From the NCBI GenBank assembly GCA_020746105.1, contig CM036636.1, positions 5,394,001 through 5,458,000 on the forward strand: a DNA stretch of 64,000 nucleotides, in the 5' to 3' direction. Made by a program: the position numbers and the translations under genes. This document shows positions 1 through 13,400 of this stretch, one piece after another. How positions within the stretch are numbered: the stretch's first letter is position 1; each line of letters begins with the position of its first letter. The notes below the pieces were generated by a model. That model searched no databases, was not told the DNA's origin, and saw only the letters and a list, made by a program, of their open reading frames with translations. This DNA is from Trogon surrucura (lineage: Eukaryota > Chordata > Aves > Trogoniformes > Trogonidae).

Positions 1-1270
1 ATCCTGCTGTAAAGTGACCTACCTTGCCTCGTTCTTTTGGCTAAGGTGTCTGCCAATATCTCTGAAGTTTTATCCCCTCACTGGAGAGGATGCTGGGTAC
101 CCAAGTGATTCAGAGAGGCTTTCCAAATAGCAAATTTATCTTTGCCGCTGTGCCGTTCAGACAGCAAGCTCCTGTGTTAACTATTGCCCAGGTGAAGCCT
201 GCAGAGATGAGGCAAGGGCTGCACACGTCCGCTCCCTCTGCCGACCCAGCCCCGATGCTTCGTAGCATCGCTGACTGCTGGCACGTGTAAATGCTCAGGC
301 CCTGTAAACTGGGGTTATCTAAGAAAACCTGGAAATGGTTGCTTTTTTCAGGCCCATTTGAGGAGTTGCTCATGGAGAAAAAGCAGAGGTGTATTGTTTT
401 GCTCCCAGGAATCTTTCTAGTTGGCTGAAAAAGCACCAGAAGCATTTGAGGAAAAGTTAACTGCGGATCCAGGGCCAGTAATGTCTCACTTCAGCTTTGG
501 TCCAGCCATCAGCTCGCTTTTCATATGGCCAGACTGTGATAGTGAAATATCAATATTTGGGTAAAAGGGCAAGGAAGAAGCTTTGGATTTCTGGAAGGGA
601 GCTACTGACCACTTATTCATGCTGCGGTTTCTGCTATTCAGAGGCTGGTTACTGTCCCTCAGATACTCTCTTTGAACAGGGTAAATGCAGCACAGCTTTG
701 CAGAAACACCTTGTTGAGTATTTAGCTGTGTTCTGCACAAATGTTCTCTACTCTAGCATCAGGGTAGATCTCTGTTGCCTCGCATGGACTAGCAATAAAC
801 CTGAGCTGCAATGCCTGACTTCCCCTGCGTTTGTGAGCTGATGCCAACTTCACAACACTGTTAAATCCTGAGATTGCTGATAGTGCTGGTCAGCATTGCA
901 CATCTCTGAGGGACAGGCTTGGCCAGTGTACCCACCGGCTGTGTGGCACTGTGATTGGGTTCTCAAATGCCCCATCAGCCGGGAACCTGTATCTCTCTGT
1001 GTCTTGGCTGTCCGTGTGCAAGGGAGCAGACAGATGTCGGTTTAACCCTCCTTTTTTCCTGTTTACATTGCAAAGCTACTTGGAGCTTGCACAGTTTGTA
1101 CAGCCCTGGCCCAGCGGGACCTCTCAGAAGCTGTGTACTGCCATATAAATGCTAATGCAGACTAAATAAAAGCTTCCTTCTCTGTTTCATGGGCTCGTAG
1201 AGATGCTGATACCAGTCATAAAGCCATTTATCCTTACTCTGTTCTTAGGACGGGTCCATCCTTGGTGCAT

Positions 1271-1311
1271 CCCAGGGCTCTCCTCGCTTAGAACCCCCTA
1301 GAAGAACAAGG
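1271..1311 (+). repeat. 41-bp dispersed repeat, copy 1
   Basis: Matches 3506-3546 at 39 of 41 positions by eye (differences at offsets 9 and 30). It is bracketed by two 13-bp direct repeats (GGTCCATCCTTGG at 1253-1265 and 1310-1322) and lies just 5' of a CR1 end. Nature unknown. Confidence 0.75.
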
Positions 1312-1322
1312 TCCATCCTTGG

Positions 1323-1412
1323 GTGATATGGTTTAGGGGTGAACTTGTAGTGTAGAGTTAATGGTTGATCCCAAGGGTCTTTTCCAACCTGAATTGTTCT
1401 ATGATTCTATGA
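1323..1412 (+). mobile_element. CR1 LINE 3'-end fragment
   Basis: The stretch reads like the 3' end of avian CR1 (CCAAGGGTCTTTTCCAACCT followed by TTCTATGATTCTATGA). The terminal octamer-like repeat marks the 3' end on the + strand. It is severely 5'-truncated, as is usual for CR1. Confidence 0.85.
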
Positions 1413-3261
1413 TCTTGCATGCGCCCTTAGGATGATGTTCCCCAAGACCCCTCTCTACACTCTCACCCTTGTCCCCCTGCCCTGCCATGCTCAGAGTGGG
1501 CACGCCTGGCTCTCAGGTTAATTTTGAAGCACTGAGGGTCCAAGGGGAGCCCCAGGGAGCTGCGCTCAGCCCTGCCTGCAAGGCCAAGGCACCAGGTCTG
1601 CAGGGGGAAGGCACTGTGCTGTGCCTTGCAGCGCTTGGCATTGAGATGCTCCCTGGAGAGCTGCCAGGACCTCACTCACTCATCTCTAACCGGCGTTGTC
1701 AGTAAAAGAGAGTTTTGAAGATTTAACTAATTGACTAAATGTAGCCTTTCCTGTCAGGGCAAATTAGGGGAAGCCTTTATCCTGGATTTCGGCCCAGGAG
1801 GCTGGAGAAGATGAAGCTTGCCACATGCATTTGCGAACACGGGGTCACTTTCTCCTTCTTTAGGTCAGATGCCGACGAGATGTGTTGTGATGGGATTAGG
1901 CAGGTGGCTGATGTGAAGTGAGATTGCCCTGGCAGATCCTGCAATGCTGGTGACAGGGCTCTGCTGGAAGAAATGAGGATACTGTAAACACTTACCCAGC
2001 CAGCCAGCCCTGCCGGCGTGGACTACTGAGAACCACAGCCGACACTGCCCTTGCTGCAGCTCTAAGTGAGGGTTGAGGACACCCAACAGCCTCCACCCAG
2101 CTCAGAGCAGCCTAGAGCTGGCAAAGGGGCCAGGCTACAGAAGATGGGTCTGGAGGGCTCAGCCACATCCCACTTTCCTGCCCTGGCAGCATCTGTCCTG
2201 GAGTAGAAACCTCTAAACTGGGCCATCACTATCATTCCAATGTCCCACTTGCATTTGGTCCCTGCTCCCTCCTTCTACAATACCAGGGCTGAGCTGTGCA
2301 CATCCTTCCCTTTCTTTACAGGTCTATCACTCCATCATCTTGGATAGTAAATATGTAGTTGCACAAAATATCTGAATGGCTGCTCAAACAGGAGGGAAAC
2401 TGTTTGTTTGACAGGGAGGGTGAGAAGTCGGGTGGCTGGGTGCTATCCCAGGGTGCATGTGCTGATGCCTCCCTTCCCTTTGGGCAACCCAGCACCCAGC
2501 CCAGGGCAGGTCTGTGTATTTTGCTGGGTGTCCCAGTCACCCCAGGCAGCTCCCCAGATGCCTCCAAGCTCTGCTCTCGCACTACTCCGACTGACAGTGC
2601 TGCTTGACTTGAGCTGACAGTAGCCCTGCTTTTAAAAATGACCTTCTGCTTTATGTCATTGTGCTTTGAGGTTTGTAGGGACGTGGATTAATAAAACTTT
2701 GGTTTTTACTGCTCTCTGATCTGGTGGCCAGCACGCGCCAGGGCACTTGGGGTCTAGGGCTGGCCAGAGCTGCTGTTGTACGAGCGCAGCAAAGCAGTGA
2801 CCTGTGAAACAGCCCCGTTGGTTCTGGTGTTCCCATCTGGTGCACAGCCCTTCTCTGCCCGTCTGTCCTGGAGACCCGGCTGAGCATTCTTCAGAGCTGC
2901 GTCTTACTGGCATGCAATACAGGCTTTTGGTTATTTAATCTCTGGTACTCTCAGCGGCACGGAGTTTTGCCAAGCACAGTAGAAGCTTTTGCATTATTTT
3001 ATATTGACAATGTTTGTCTGCTGTAATAATTTGGCTACGTTTCCTATACATCTTCTGCTGTTACACTGCCTGTCTTTGTGAGTCTCTCTTTGCCTGTCAT
3101 ACTGGAGTTGCTTTTCTAACGCATTGGCTCCCTAGCCCTGTTATTACTTTTGGCACTCAGTTTGCATCCCGATTAAGCACATTGGCTCCTGTTTTCTCTA
3201 TTTCCACATTGGTCTGCTCTCAGGATTCCTCTTACCACTACGTTCTAGCACCGCTCTGTGT

Positions 3262-3320
3262 TTTTATTTATTATTTATATTGCAGTAGCGCCTAAGAGTC
3301 CCAACTGAGCTCATGGCCTG
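3262..3320. repeat. Possible ancient amniote interspersed repeat
   Basis: TTTATTTATTATTTATATTG followed by a TAGCGCCTAAGAGTCCCAACTGAG-like block resembles a repeat common in sauropsid genomes. I cannot name the family with certainty. Confidence 0.3.
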
Positions 3321-3505
3321 ATTATGAACATGACGTGTCTTGACACAGTCTCTCGATATGCCCTTTTTTTACTGTTTTATTTTCCCTGACTGTGGCTCTG
3401 TTTACTCTTTGTCAGTATGACACACCGGTTTCTGGGGTTCGAATGGTGCGGTGGGCTGTGCCTTCAGCTCTTCTGAAATCAGTTAGATCAGAGCTATCCC
3501 CACTT

Positions 3506-3546
3506 CCCAGGGCCCTCCTCGCTTAGAACCCCCTGGAAGAACAAGG
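3506..3546 (+). repeat. 41-bp dispersed repeat, copy 2
   Basis: Second copy of the segment at 1271-1311, same orientation, 2.2 kb away in the same intron, without the flanking 13-bp direct repeats. Confidence 0.75.
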
Positions 3547-4428
3547 ACACCCCTTCCTTGAGGATGCCTGAGCTTTGCCATGAGCTGTTTGGGTTCAGCT
3601 AATCGCGTCCGGGATCTCTCACTGTCTGGACTCCTGTACGTGCCGTGAGCGTTTGCAGGGGCGCGCGTGTCTCACGCACCTCCCGAGGTCCTCGTGCCCG
3701 CGGCACGTGCACCCAAGCACGCCGGGGAGCAGATGCCAGGTTTAGGACCAGACGTGCCAAGGCAGGCAGGGCGGGCAGCGCTCCTCCCGGCATGCATATG
3801 CATGAGCACCTGCCCGATCCCTAGCAGCAGCCAGATCTTTAAATAGCCAGTAACTGTAGCTGGAGTTGAGCTGCCAGCAAATACACCCTGCTCTTTGGGA
3901 GCAGTTTGGGGGGCCAAGACAGTTGTGAAGGTACCTTATGGTGGGGGCTTTTGAGCCTCTGTGCGTTTTGTAGCTTTATTGCCCTGATTGTGACCATGAG
4001 ACAGTGTGATATGCCAAGAGTTAAGGGCAGGGGCACGAGTTTCTAGGAAGAAACTATTGGGAAGGCTAGAACTGCAAGTCAGTGCATCACAAACTGTTGT
4101 CACGTAGCTGTTGTCTGAAAATAAGAGTGTTCCTGGCCTGCTTTCCTCCTCTGGCTTTGGTTTGTCATTGGTAGTTGGTTTAACAGGAATAAATAGTATT
4201 TTGGTGCTATGTGCGGGTAGTGGTGAAAAATGAAGCAACAAAATACAGAAGGGATCTTTTGAGTCCTGCACTCTGAGCTGCTGTGCTCAACCCAACCAGG
4301 TATTGGTTGGCTTAGCCAAGATTATCTCATGGACTTGCCTGGTGGCCAAAGCTAGAGTGACTGCTGTATTTTCCAGTGAGACATACACTCTGTATTCTCA
4401 TTTTTGCATCTCTTTTGCCTTTTTCCAG

Positions 4429-4482
4429 GGTGCCAGAGGACCTGACGGACCAACAGGCGAGCCAGGGTCACGAGGTGTCAAG
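4429..4482 (+). CDS. COL27A1: COL27A1 helix exon w1 (54 bp)
   Basis: Encodes [18 protein letters not shown] in six Gly-X-Y triplets. Acceptor TTTTTCCAG, donor AAG|gtgact. First exon supported in the window. Confidence 0.95.
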
Positions 4483-7400
4483 GTGACTGTCAGTGGGTGG
4501 CCAGGCTGCTCTTAGTTGTGTTGTGAAGTGCTCTGGGCAGGATCAAGGTCACGTCCTCCTCCTGAAACAGGGAGTACATGTCTCTTCCGATCTACTTCAT
4601 GTTAATTAGATCGGGACAGGAAAAAACACAGAGTAAGGGATGCCTGTTGCAAAGACAGCCTGAGACATGCCTTGCCCGAGCAAACCCTCAATCAGGGTGA
4701 GCCTGTTCCTTGACACGCTCTGAGAAGGGCACATGGGAGAGTTTCTTCCTTTGGCAGCAGCTTGGTGTGAGTCATTTGGGGCTGAGCTGGACCCTTGTCC
4801 TACCAGTGAACATCACAGACTAGATCACCTACATGGCCCACGTGGCCCAGTGAATGCAATTTGGGTGGGGAATCTCCCTTTTTTTCATGCCCGGCCAGGT
4901 GAGGCTGTGCTGAGACTCCTAAGAATCCCAGCTTCCTCCAGAGCAGTGTTTGCTCAAAACCCCTTCGGTCCTGCAGCCCATTGCCCACACTCCCTGCTTA
5001 CTGACGTGTTCCTCAGGGCAAGGTGGTGGGAATTTGGCCTCTCAAAAGCTGTAGGGAAATGGTGGGGGTGTCTGATGTGCAAAAAAGCAAGAGCAGATGG
5101 GCTGGGGCAGAAGAGCATCACCAATAGTTTGTACTCCTGCCAGCATGTCTTTGTCTTCTTGCTTTTGCAGGGCCGACCAGGGGAGCCGGGCAAGCTGGGG
5201 CCAGATGGGCTGCAGGTATGTCCTCTGTGAGAGTCAGTGCCTGCCAAACCTGGCACGGTGTCAACCCACCATGGGGGTCCCCACATGTGTGCAGTGCCCA
5301 GGGGACTGGAGCTTCTCCTGAGCAAAGCTCCGCGGGTGTCTCAGCACATCCCCAGCTGCTGATTGCTGTAACTGTGTGTTCACAGGGAAAGATGGGCGAG
5401 ACTGGGGAGACAGGAGCACGTGGCTTCCCAGTAAGTGTCCATCCCCTGTCCTTCCTTTCATAACCTCAGTTTCACTCAAGTCCATAAGTTTTGAGTCCTG
5501 GTCCAGAAGAAAAAATTTGGAGAGTGTCTCAGACTTGGGGGCCACCTCTCCACTCCTTTTACTGGAGCATTTATGAGATGAGTGTTACTGCTGAGATACA
5601 CAAAGGATTGTTGTGCGGTTGGAGCTGAACTTGGTGGTTTCAATTTTTCTAGGGTATCCAAGGACCTTCTGGACCTCCAGGAGCAAAAGGGGCTCCAGGC
5701 GACCCGGCAAGTGTCATATCACGCTATCTTCATCTGTATTTCCTTGCACACACACAGATACTTCGTTTCTTTCTCTGTCTCTTCCCCACCACTTATTCCC
5801 ATTCCCAGCTTCTCTGTCCTTGCCAACTCTAGCGTGATCAGAGATGTGAAAGACTTGGCTAGAGTCCTAGAAGGCATGAGAAAAGACAAGGTCAGACCCC
5901 TGGAAAGCAAAGGAGGGCTGTGGATCAACGAGGGAGAGTGTAGGATAAAACCTGGGCTGCATTTCAGAAGGGAAGTGAGAAAAGAAGGGGAAGGTTGGGT
6001 CTGGGACAGGGTCAGTTGTAATGGGGGGAGTTGGACTGGGCTGGTAGGTAGAGTGGAAGGGGGACCAGGAAGGAGGCTGATGGTACCAAAACTGAGCCCA
6101 CAGCTCTGGGAGATGACAGGTGAAGACACCGACCTCAAGGAGGTCCAACGAGACCTCGGAAGCAGGAAGAGGTGTCATCTGTTCTCTGTGTCTGTGGGGA
6201 CAGACTTGCACTGTGAAGGGAGAGGGAAAACCAGGTATTTGAGGTTGCCAACTGCAGTTGTTTCAGATGGGAGCAAGAAAGATGAAGGACCTTCTGAGCT
6301 GTTGCCTGTTAAGGTGCTTCAGCAGACCCGTTGCTTGCCTCTCCATCTCACTGGCTGTCTCTTGCACGCTGCATAGCTCCGCTGTGATGAGGGAGGGAAC
6401 TGGTGTTTTATCTTACGGACCATGGAAGTGATGGCCCTTCAGAAATGAAAACAGTTGTATGAAAAAAGCTTTGTGTCTCTGTTTTTTCAGGGTCCACAAG
6501 GACCGCAGGGGCCACCTGGGCCTTTGGGAGAAATCGGGCATAAGGTGGGTCTGATATTTGCTCCTATTTGTTCTCTTACAACAAGAGTGGCAGGACTGAG
6601 GGAGCAGTAAATGTGCAGAGGCACATCCTTCCATGCCTGGGGACACAAGCAGGAAGGATTTGCCTCAAATTTGCCTGGAAATCAACTTCCAACAGTGAAA
6701 ATCAGAAATATGAGCGTTACGGCCCATAGACACCCAGTTGGTAGATGTGCAGACCCATCTTCATAATAAAAGAAACATTTCCAAGCTGACCACACTACCC
6801 GTCCCAGGCGAGTCTCTACGACCACACCAGGGACCACCTTTGCACCAGGGTGCGGAGTCAGGGACCAAATACAATAACAATTCAAACTGAAACCTGATCT
6901 TTCTTTTCCCCCTCACTGGTGCTGTTGCTGCAGAACAGAGTTTTTCAGCCTGTCTGGATTGCTGTGCCAGTCCCATCACAAGCTGCTGCACCCGGTGGAG
7001 GAAGCCCAGAGAAACGCCTTTGCTGCTGACTCTGCTTTTGGGTTGCCGTTGCCATGAAGCCGTGGCACAAACACACCATAACCACAGCGGCAGCAGCTGC
7101 CAAACAGTGCCCCGACAAAGCGCAGGAGATGCCTCCATGGTTTCCCCCTAACTCATTTGCAGTCTTGGCTTGACTTCGCTCCTCTTGAAGTATTATAGTC
7201 TTGGCCGTTTATACCAGGTGTGCCAGATCCCCTTGGGTACCTCCTTTCTGTAGGTCCCGAGCTGTGATATAGACATGATGTTTCACTCAGTTGTGAAAAC
7301 AGCAGCGAAGGTAACTTTGAATGCAGTCTACTGCGAAGTGTGTGAGTCATGAAAGTTTCCATTCTCATGGCTGCTAGACTGGATGGAGCGAGCTCTCAGC

Positions 7401-10400
7401 GTGGTAAACCACACTGGGGATCTGGAAAGCTGCTACCGAGCCACTCTGGATGTTGCCAACCAAGAAAGTACAGAGCTTTATTCAAATCTGTAACTCTTCC
7501 AGGAGCCTTTCTCTGCACTGGCACCTCTGGAGAAACCAAAGCAGGGTTTTTGCTTTCATTGGAGCTTGAATTTTCTCATTGCGTGACTTGACCATTTGTT
7601 CGTAAACCCAACACACACCTTACTCCCTCCTCTGCCTGAATCCATTTTGGCAAGCCAGGACCTGGCTTTATTCCCTGGGCAGCAGAGTGGTCCCTTGACT
7701 ATGTGCTCTTTTTTTTTTTATTCCCAACTGCAAAGAGAAGGGAGGTTGTTGTCCGGAAAGCAAATACCATAAGTAAATAAACCACTCAAATCCTTTAAAG
7801 ACAAGCTTTGCTGTCCCATCTTTGCGCTTGTTTTACAGATTCTTATTCCCCATGCTTCCCGGAGGCAGTAGAAAATGTACAAACATTAAAGCTCCCAATT
7901 ATTCTTGGTGCTAAAGATAGCTAATGAACCTGACCCCTCTATCACAAGGCTGCACGTGGCAGCTGGACACTAAGAACAGTTTGCAAGGTGTCAGTTTTTG
8001 AGGTCAGGCCCTCATTTTTGGCTCTCTGAGGGATGCCAAGCCCCTCTATCAGGGTCCATGCTCAGGTCGATAGAGCCATTTTACCTCATCTGCCAGTCAC
8101 TTTCTTTCAGCTTGTCAACAGACCTGGGCCCTGGATTTGTGTTCTGAGCCCAGTCATCAGCATCAGAGTGCTTGCTGGCCCATCGCAGCCAGCTGCTCCC
8201 GCAAAGGCAGGGGAGCCCAGTGTGCCCACAAACCCTGAGCCCGCGGTAACGCTTCACCCTCACCCAAAGCAGGCGGGTGATACAGGGAGTGTGCTCACAC
8301 CAGCAGTAGTGCAGAAGTGGGGCTGCAGGGAGCAGGCAGCAAGAGCATTTTTGTTACCCGCTGCATCAGCCAGCCTGCTGGGCCCTTGTGAAGGGCTTCC
8401 AAGCCTAATTCTGGATTTTTTTCCCTTCTTTCCCAACTAGCCTCAGTGCAGCTTCCCAGCATGGTTACTGTCCTTGGAAAGCAGAGGGGTTGGAAGGAGT
8501 TGGAGAGCAGTGCTGGGCAGAGGAGGCTGGAGAGAGGGGAGGTGTGAGAGATGAGCAGAGCCTTCCCAGGAACAGGGCACGAGGGGCTTCTGGGCCCCTT
8601 TGATGCTGCAGACCCTGAGCCAGTGCCAGGGAGGTAATTACATTGCAACCAGGGTTCTGGTGTCCCAAGAGGGCTCTGCTAAAGGAATTATGTCTTTGAT
8701 CTTGCTTTCTACTCAGTTACAATGGGTTTTTTATCATCTTTTTTTTCTTTTTTTTCCCAGGGACCGCCTGGCTCAATAGGACAACCTGGCCTTGCAGGTG
8801 AACCTGGCATGAAGGTAAGAAAACCCCTTAGTGCAATTTCTCTGTCAGACCAGGGAGATAGTAGCAATCTCTGCTCCTGCAGGACCAGGTAACGTTGCAG
8901 GTTCACCCTCCAGCAACCAGAGCAGACAGCATATTCCATGAAAGATAAGGTTTAAAGAATAAAATTGGGTTGACTTTAAGCCCTTGGTTACAAATTCTGG
9001 AGCCCCATCCCAAGGGGGAGGCTGTTGGTGCTGGGGAGAAGCATTGTCCCAGGAATCAAGAGCTGCGAAGGGCCTTGGAAATGAAGCTCGACTCTGCACA
9101 TCCAAAACCTGAGTGCAGAGGGGAGTCCTCGAGACCCAGACGTCCAGTCCAGTAATAATTTGAAACAAGAAGAGGCTTAGGAAGGTCCCAAACTTAAAAA
9201 TACCCTCAGATGAGGTCCTGCCACAGTTTCCAAGCCTCAGCTCTGTGGGGACTGAAATTCTCTAATGATTAGGGGGGAAGGGTGCCCAGCTCCAGAGCCA
9301 TGAATGTACCTTCTTGTCCACATGGAAAGGTCTATAAAAGCCATCTCTTTGTTTGAATAAGGTCCCTGTGCTGAGCAGCTCAGAGGGGGTTTTATTTTAT
9401 CCTAACCCCCTTCCCACTCGGTTTGAAGGTTCGCTCCTGTGTGCAGAACTTTTGAAGAGACTCTGTGTGGGGATTAAATGCAGTTTTCTCTTTGCTGCTC
9501 TTTGCTCCCCAGCCCCAGCCCCATGCTTTGCCATGTTTTCCTTGGCAAATCTTCTGACACTTCTCTGGAGCTACCGTGCCTTTGGCATCCTGATACTGCA
9601 GAGTGTTTTCAGCTCCCGTGCTCCTGGCTGCCCTCCCCAGGAAAAGGACACCATGATTTGCACAAACACCCCTTTACCTGCTGCCAGCACAACACATCCT
9701 TGCTCTGGGGAGTCAGGGAGCAAGAGGCCCGTGCTGGTCCTTCTGAGCTGGGAGGTGCTGGGACAGGCTGGCGTTGCTCTGGGCAGCCATGGCTTGCAGG
9801 CCAGTTTGCTGCAGGACGAGATGTATGGATAGTTCAGTCTTTTTTCCAGTTATGCCTCTGTGTGTCCTGAGCTCTCTTCCTTGCCAAGTGGTTGGCTTGG
9901 CTGGGCACACGTGGGATGTAGCTGCCCTATGGCCATGGTACCCTCAGTGCTAAATTGCGGGCTCGCAGCCTGTCACCAATGCTGCATTGCACCCAGTATT
10001 GCCTCTTTTCTACCAGAGGGCCATGCCTAGGGAATATCTTCTGGCTCTGGGAGCTGCAGAGCAGCACAAACCACTCCCCTGTCCTATTGAGCATCATTGC
10101 AACAGAGTCTGTGAGGTGTGTGCTGGCCCTCTGTGGGCAGAGGCGCTGGTGTTGCCAACCTTTCCTTTGGACTCCCTTCCAAACTGCAGGGAAGGTGTTT
10201 GTGTTGGAGAAGAAAAGAAAAAGTCAAAATGAGGGGTGCAATGGAAAGTGCTTCGCCCTCACTCGCCATCAGTAAACAGCTTGTCTCCATGTCTGTGGTT
10301 CCTTCTTTTTAGGGTGATCCTGGCCAGCTGGGAGTCCCTGGAGAGCAAGGCCTCGTTGGCCAAAGAGTGAGTATGGTCACCTTCTGGCAGCGCTTCCAGG

Positions 10401-13400
10401 CCTTCTCAGTTCCCCAGTAGCTCTGTCCCTGTTCACCCCCAGCCTGGGCAGACAGACCCTGCTCTGGGCATCCCTTATGACCCTTGTTCCTTCGGCGGAT
10501 GGTGGAAACACCTTCCTCACAGAGCCCGTCACCAGCTTACGTGAGCCTCCCTGATGGCTGTGACAAGGCGTGGAAGGGACCATGTGGGAACAGAGCCGTC
10601 CTGTCCGCCGAGCACGGGGCGAGGAGATGCTGGAGCAGAAGGCGGGTGTTCAGCGAGGGAACACTGGCTACACTGTGCACGCATGGGAGGCAGCCAGGGG
10701 TGGGATGAATGCATGGATTGAAGCCATCAGTGGCTCTTGTCCCTTCTCAGGACTAAGGTCAGTTGTTGGAGCAGGATGGGGCAGCCCCAGGTTACATGAA
10801 TACAGGCTGAGCCCCCTTTTCAATGCAGGGAAGGAGGTCTTCCTGCAGGCCAGCGGTGCGGAGGAGAAGCTGTGGCTCACAGTAAAGCAAGAGGCTGAAT
10901 TCCTGCTTTTGCTCCAGGAAGAGCTTGTTCAGCATTAGGGTAGGAGATAGGACACGTGTCAAAATGCAAGGCTGGGCTCCTGTCACTGCAGCTCAACTCG
11001 CTGCCGTGAATCAGCTGCAGAAACTGTGGGGAGAAAAAAGCGTGTCTCGGCACAACTTCATGGTGCTTGCTTCTGTCTTGCAGGGAGAATCAGGGCTGGA
11101 AGGGGACAGCGGGCCACCCGGGCCTGATGGTGTCAAGGTAAGTCTCACTGTTGTGGCGTATTTCAGCTCTCACACACATCTCATTGCACTCAAGCCCCCA
11201 ACAGTTCCTGGGGTCAGGTTGAAGCCAAGGGGGTAATTGGGTCCTCTGTACACTGAGCCTTTACCCTGCTGCCTCTGAGGAATCTTTTTCTGCAAGCGCA
11301 CACAACGGACTCCTCCTGTTTCGCTCCTCTACCCACATTTCTGGCATCCGATCAGATCTTGAAAAAGGTCAAGTTCTTCAAAACCTAGTTTCCAACAATT
11401 TGTCGGTTTTATTTGAGTCATTACAGATTGAATTTCCAACTAATCAGGAATTCCTGGGCCTGGCAGGGGAAATCAAGAATTGTCCATCACTCTGCCCTGT
11501 GTACTGTTAGCAAGAAACCAGATCTCCTTCCTCTTGGCAAAGCCCCAGGTGCTTGCCTAGGGCTTGCACTGCCTCTCTAGCTGCTGTGAGTTTGCTACCT
11601 TGCCTTTGGAACAGGACTCTGACTTCTGTCCATTCGCAGCCGACCTTTCCAAACAGCCCAACAGTTTTATTCCATGGAAAGAAAAAGCAGCCAGTCCCAC
11701 AACAATGCAGTTTATTGCTTCGTTCTAAGTTAAACTATTTGCCATGTGTCTCTACTTCTGCTTATCTCTGACTGTTGGACCCAAAGACTTTTCCTTAAAG
11801 GCAGTCAAGAATTTTTCTTGCCACCGCTACCTTCTCAGGAGCTCTTGAATCAAACCAGACCTTCTCAACCTGGACGTGTCTCTGGACAGAAGAGCCGCTG
11901 CTTGCTGCAGGAGCATTTCTGTAACCACAAGAGCTGTTGCTGTGCTCTCGCTAACGCAGGTGCAAGTGGAAAATGTCTCTGGCAAGGCTGGCTGGTTGCA
12001 CAAGCGTAGGTGCTGCTGTCAGTACAGAAGTGGCCATTTGGGTTGCCTCCATCAAGTTTCATGCCATCGGTTACCAGAACAGTGATTTGACATGATACCT
12101 ACTGCTCAGACCACAAATCCTTCACGGGGGCAAGATGACACTGTTTCGCAGAGTGTTTATTCAAGCCCTGGGCTGATTCCCATTTGGCAGCAAGAGCCAA
12201 GCGGCCGCTCCAGACAAACCCATCATATTAAAAATCTTTCAGCCTCCCGAGCTCAGGGCTTCTGGGTGAGGCAAGGGAGACTTTCAGATCTTGTCCATCT
12301 GTCTCGTTCATGTGGGAGGTTCAGGCCTTATTGCAGGAGAAGCAAAGAGATTCAGATTACCCTGCGTAATGGGGGAGTTCCTTTTCCTCCAGCCAAGAGA
12401 CTTTAAAAAAAAAGGGACCTGGTTTTGCTCATTTTATTAAATGTCAAGTGTATTATGACTCATCCTCATTCATCCTTTTGCTTGCAGGCTCTCTTCCCCT
12501 CAAACTCCTGAAATATTAATTATGTGGTGGGTTTTTTCCTTGCAAGAGCCGTGTACAGTGACCCATGTGTTGTGTGGGTATGAGAATTCCTCTTCTTTTC
12601 CACAGGGAGACAAAGGAGAGCAAGGCCTGGAAGGAGAGAAAGGAGAAAAAGGCAACGAGGGACTGAAGGGAAAAGAAGGGCCTCCTGGATATCCCGGCAT
12701 CACAGGTGTCCGAGTGAGTCTGCAAAACCAGCCCCCTCGCCCCCGTAGATACTAATTCCTGTGGCAATTAGTGCTCTCCTCCTCGAGCTGCGCTAGTGGC
12801 CGCGTGTGTGTCTCAGATCGCCGGGGTGCAGGTATTAATGAGCCCAACACAGCTCCTGCGCTCTCCATAGGGCCACGTGCCCCCTGGTTTCCAAACCAAC
12901 AGCTGCATCTAGCCCTAAAAGGATCAGCAGAGTGCTGCCTGCTCTTGTCTGAATCCCTGCATGCAAGATGACTTCAACCTTCCCGATGGCCTTCCCAGGG
13001 GTGCAGTACGTGCCCCCCAGCTTGGGCATCGAGGCATGGCTGGCAGACACCAGGCTCTGGGTGATGGGAGGCAACCAGCTCATCTGAAGAGATGAGATCC
13101 TTTTGCAACAAGAGGGCAAAAGGATGTTTGCAGCATGTGTCAGAGAGGCCAGATTGCATTTAAACCCTAGTAGGAAATAAATAAGCTTTTTTTTTTTTTT
13201 GCTTTTCTTGTTATTGACAAGGGCAGTAGCTACTGTAGACATTAATGCTACATGCCACCTTGCAGCAAAACACGTTGGGGCAAATTTGGAGACAGATGCA
13301 GGCAGTGAACCAGGATATGGCTTAGGGCAGGAGGTCATCTGAGATGTGACTTGTTGCAAATGTTGTCAGAACGTATGTGATTTTTGTGAAAAACTACATC

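Larger units (their letters stand above)
1..4428. other. COL27A1: COL27A1 intron (3' part of a >4.4-kb intron)
   Basis: No Gly-X-Y exon with splice sites is visible. It holds a CR1 3' end (about 1323-1412), a 41-bp segment present twice (1271-1311 and 3506-3546), and a possible old interspersed repeat near 3262-3320. The rest is unremarkable unique-looking sequence. Confidence 0.7.

Noticed and set aside
1537-1570. Short Gly-X-Y-like stretch (GPRGAPG) in the first intron
   Set aside because: Only two or three triplets, no acceptor tract, register lost at once.
5582-6376. 264-codon + frame covering exon w4 and its intron
   Set aside because: It reads the exon in the wrong frame for collagen and runs through the intron; chance frame.
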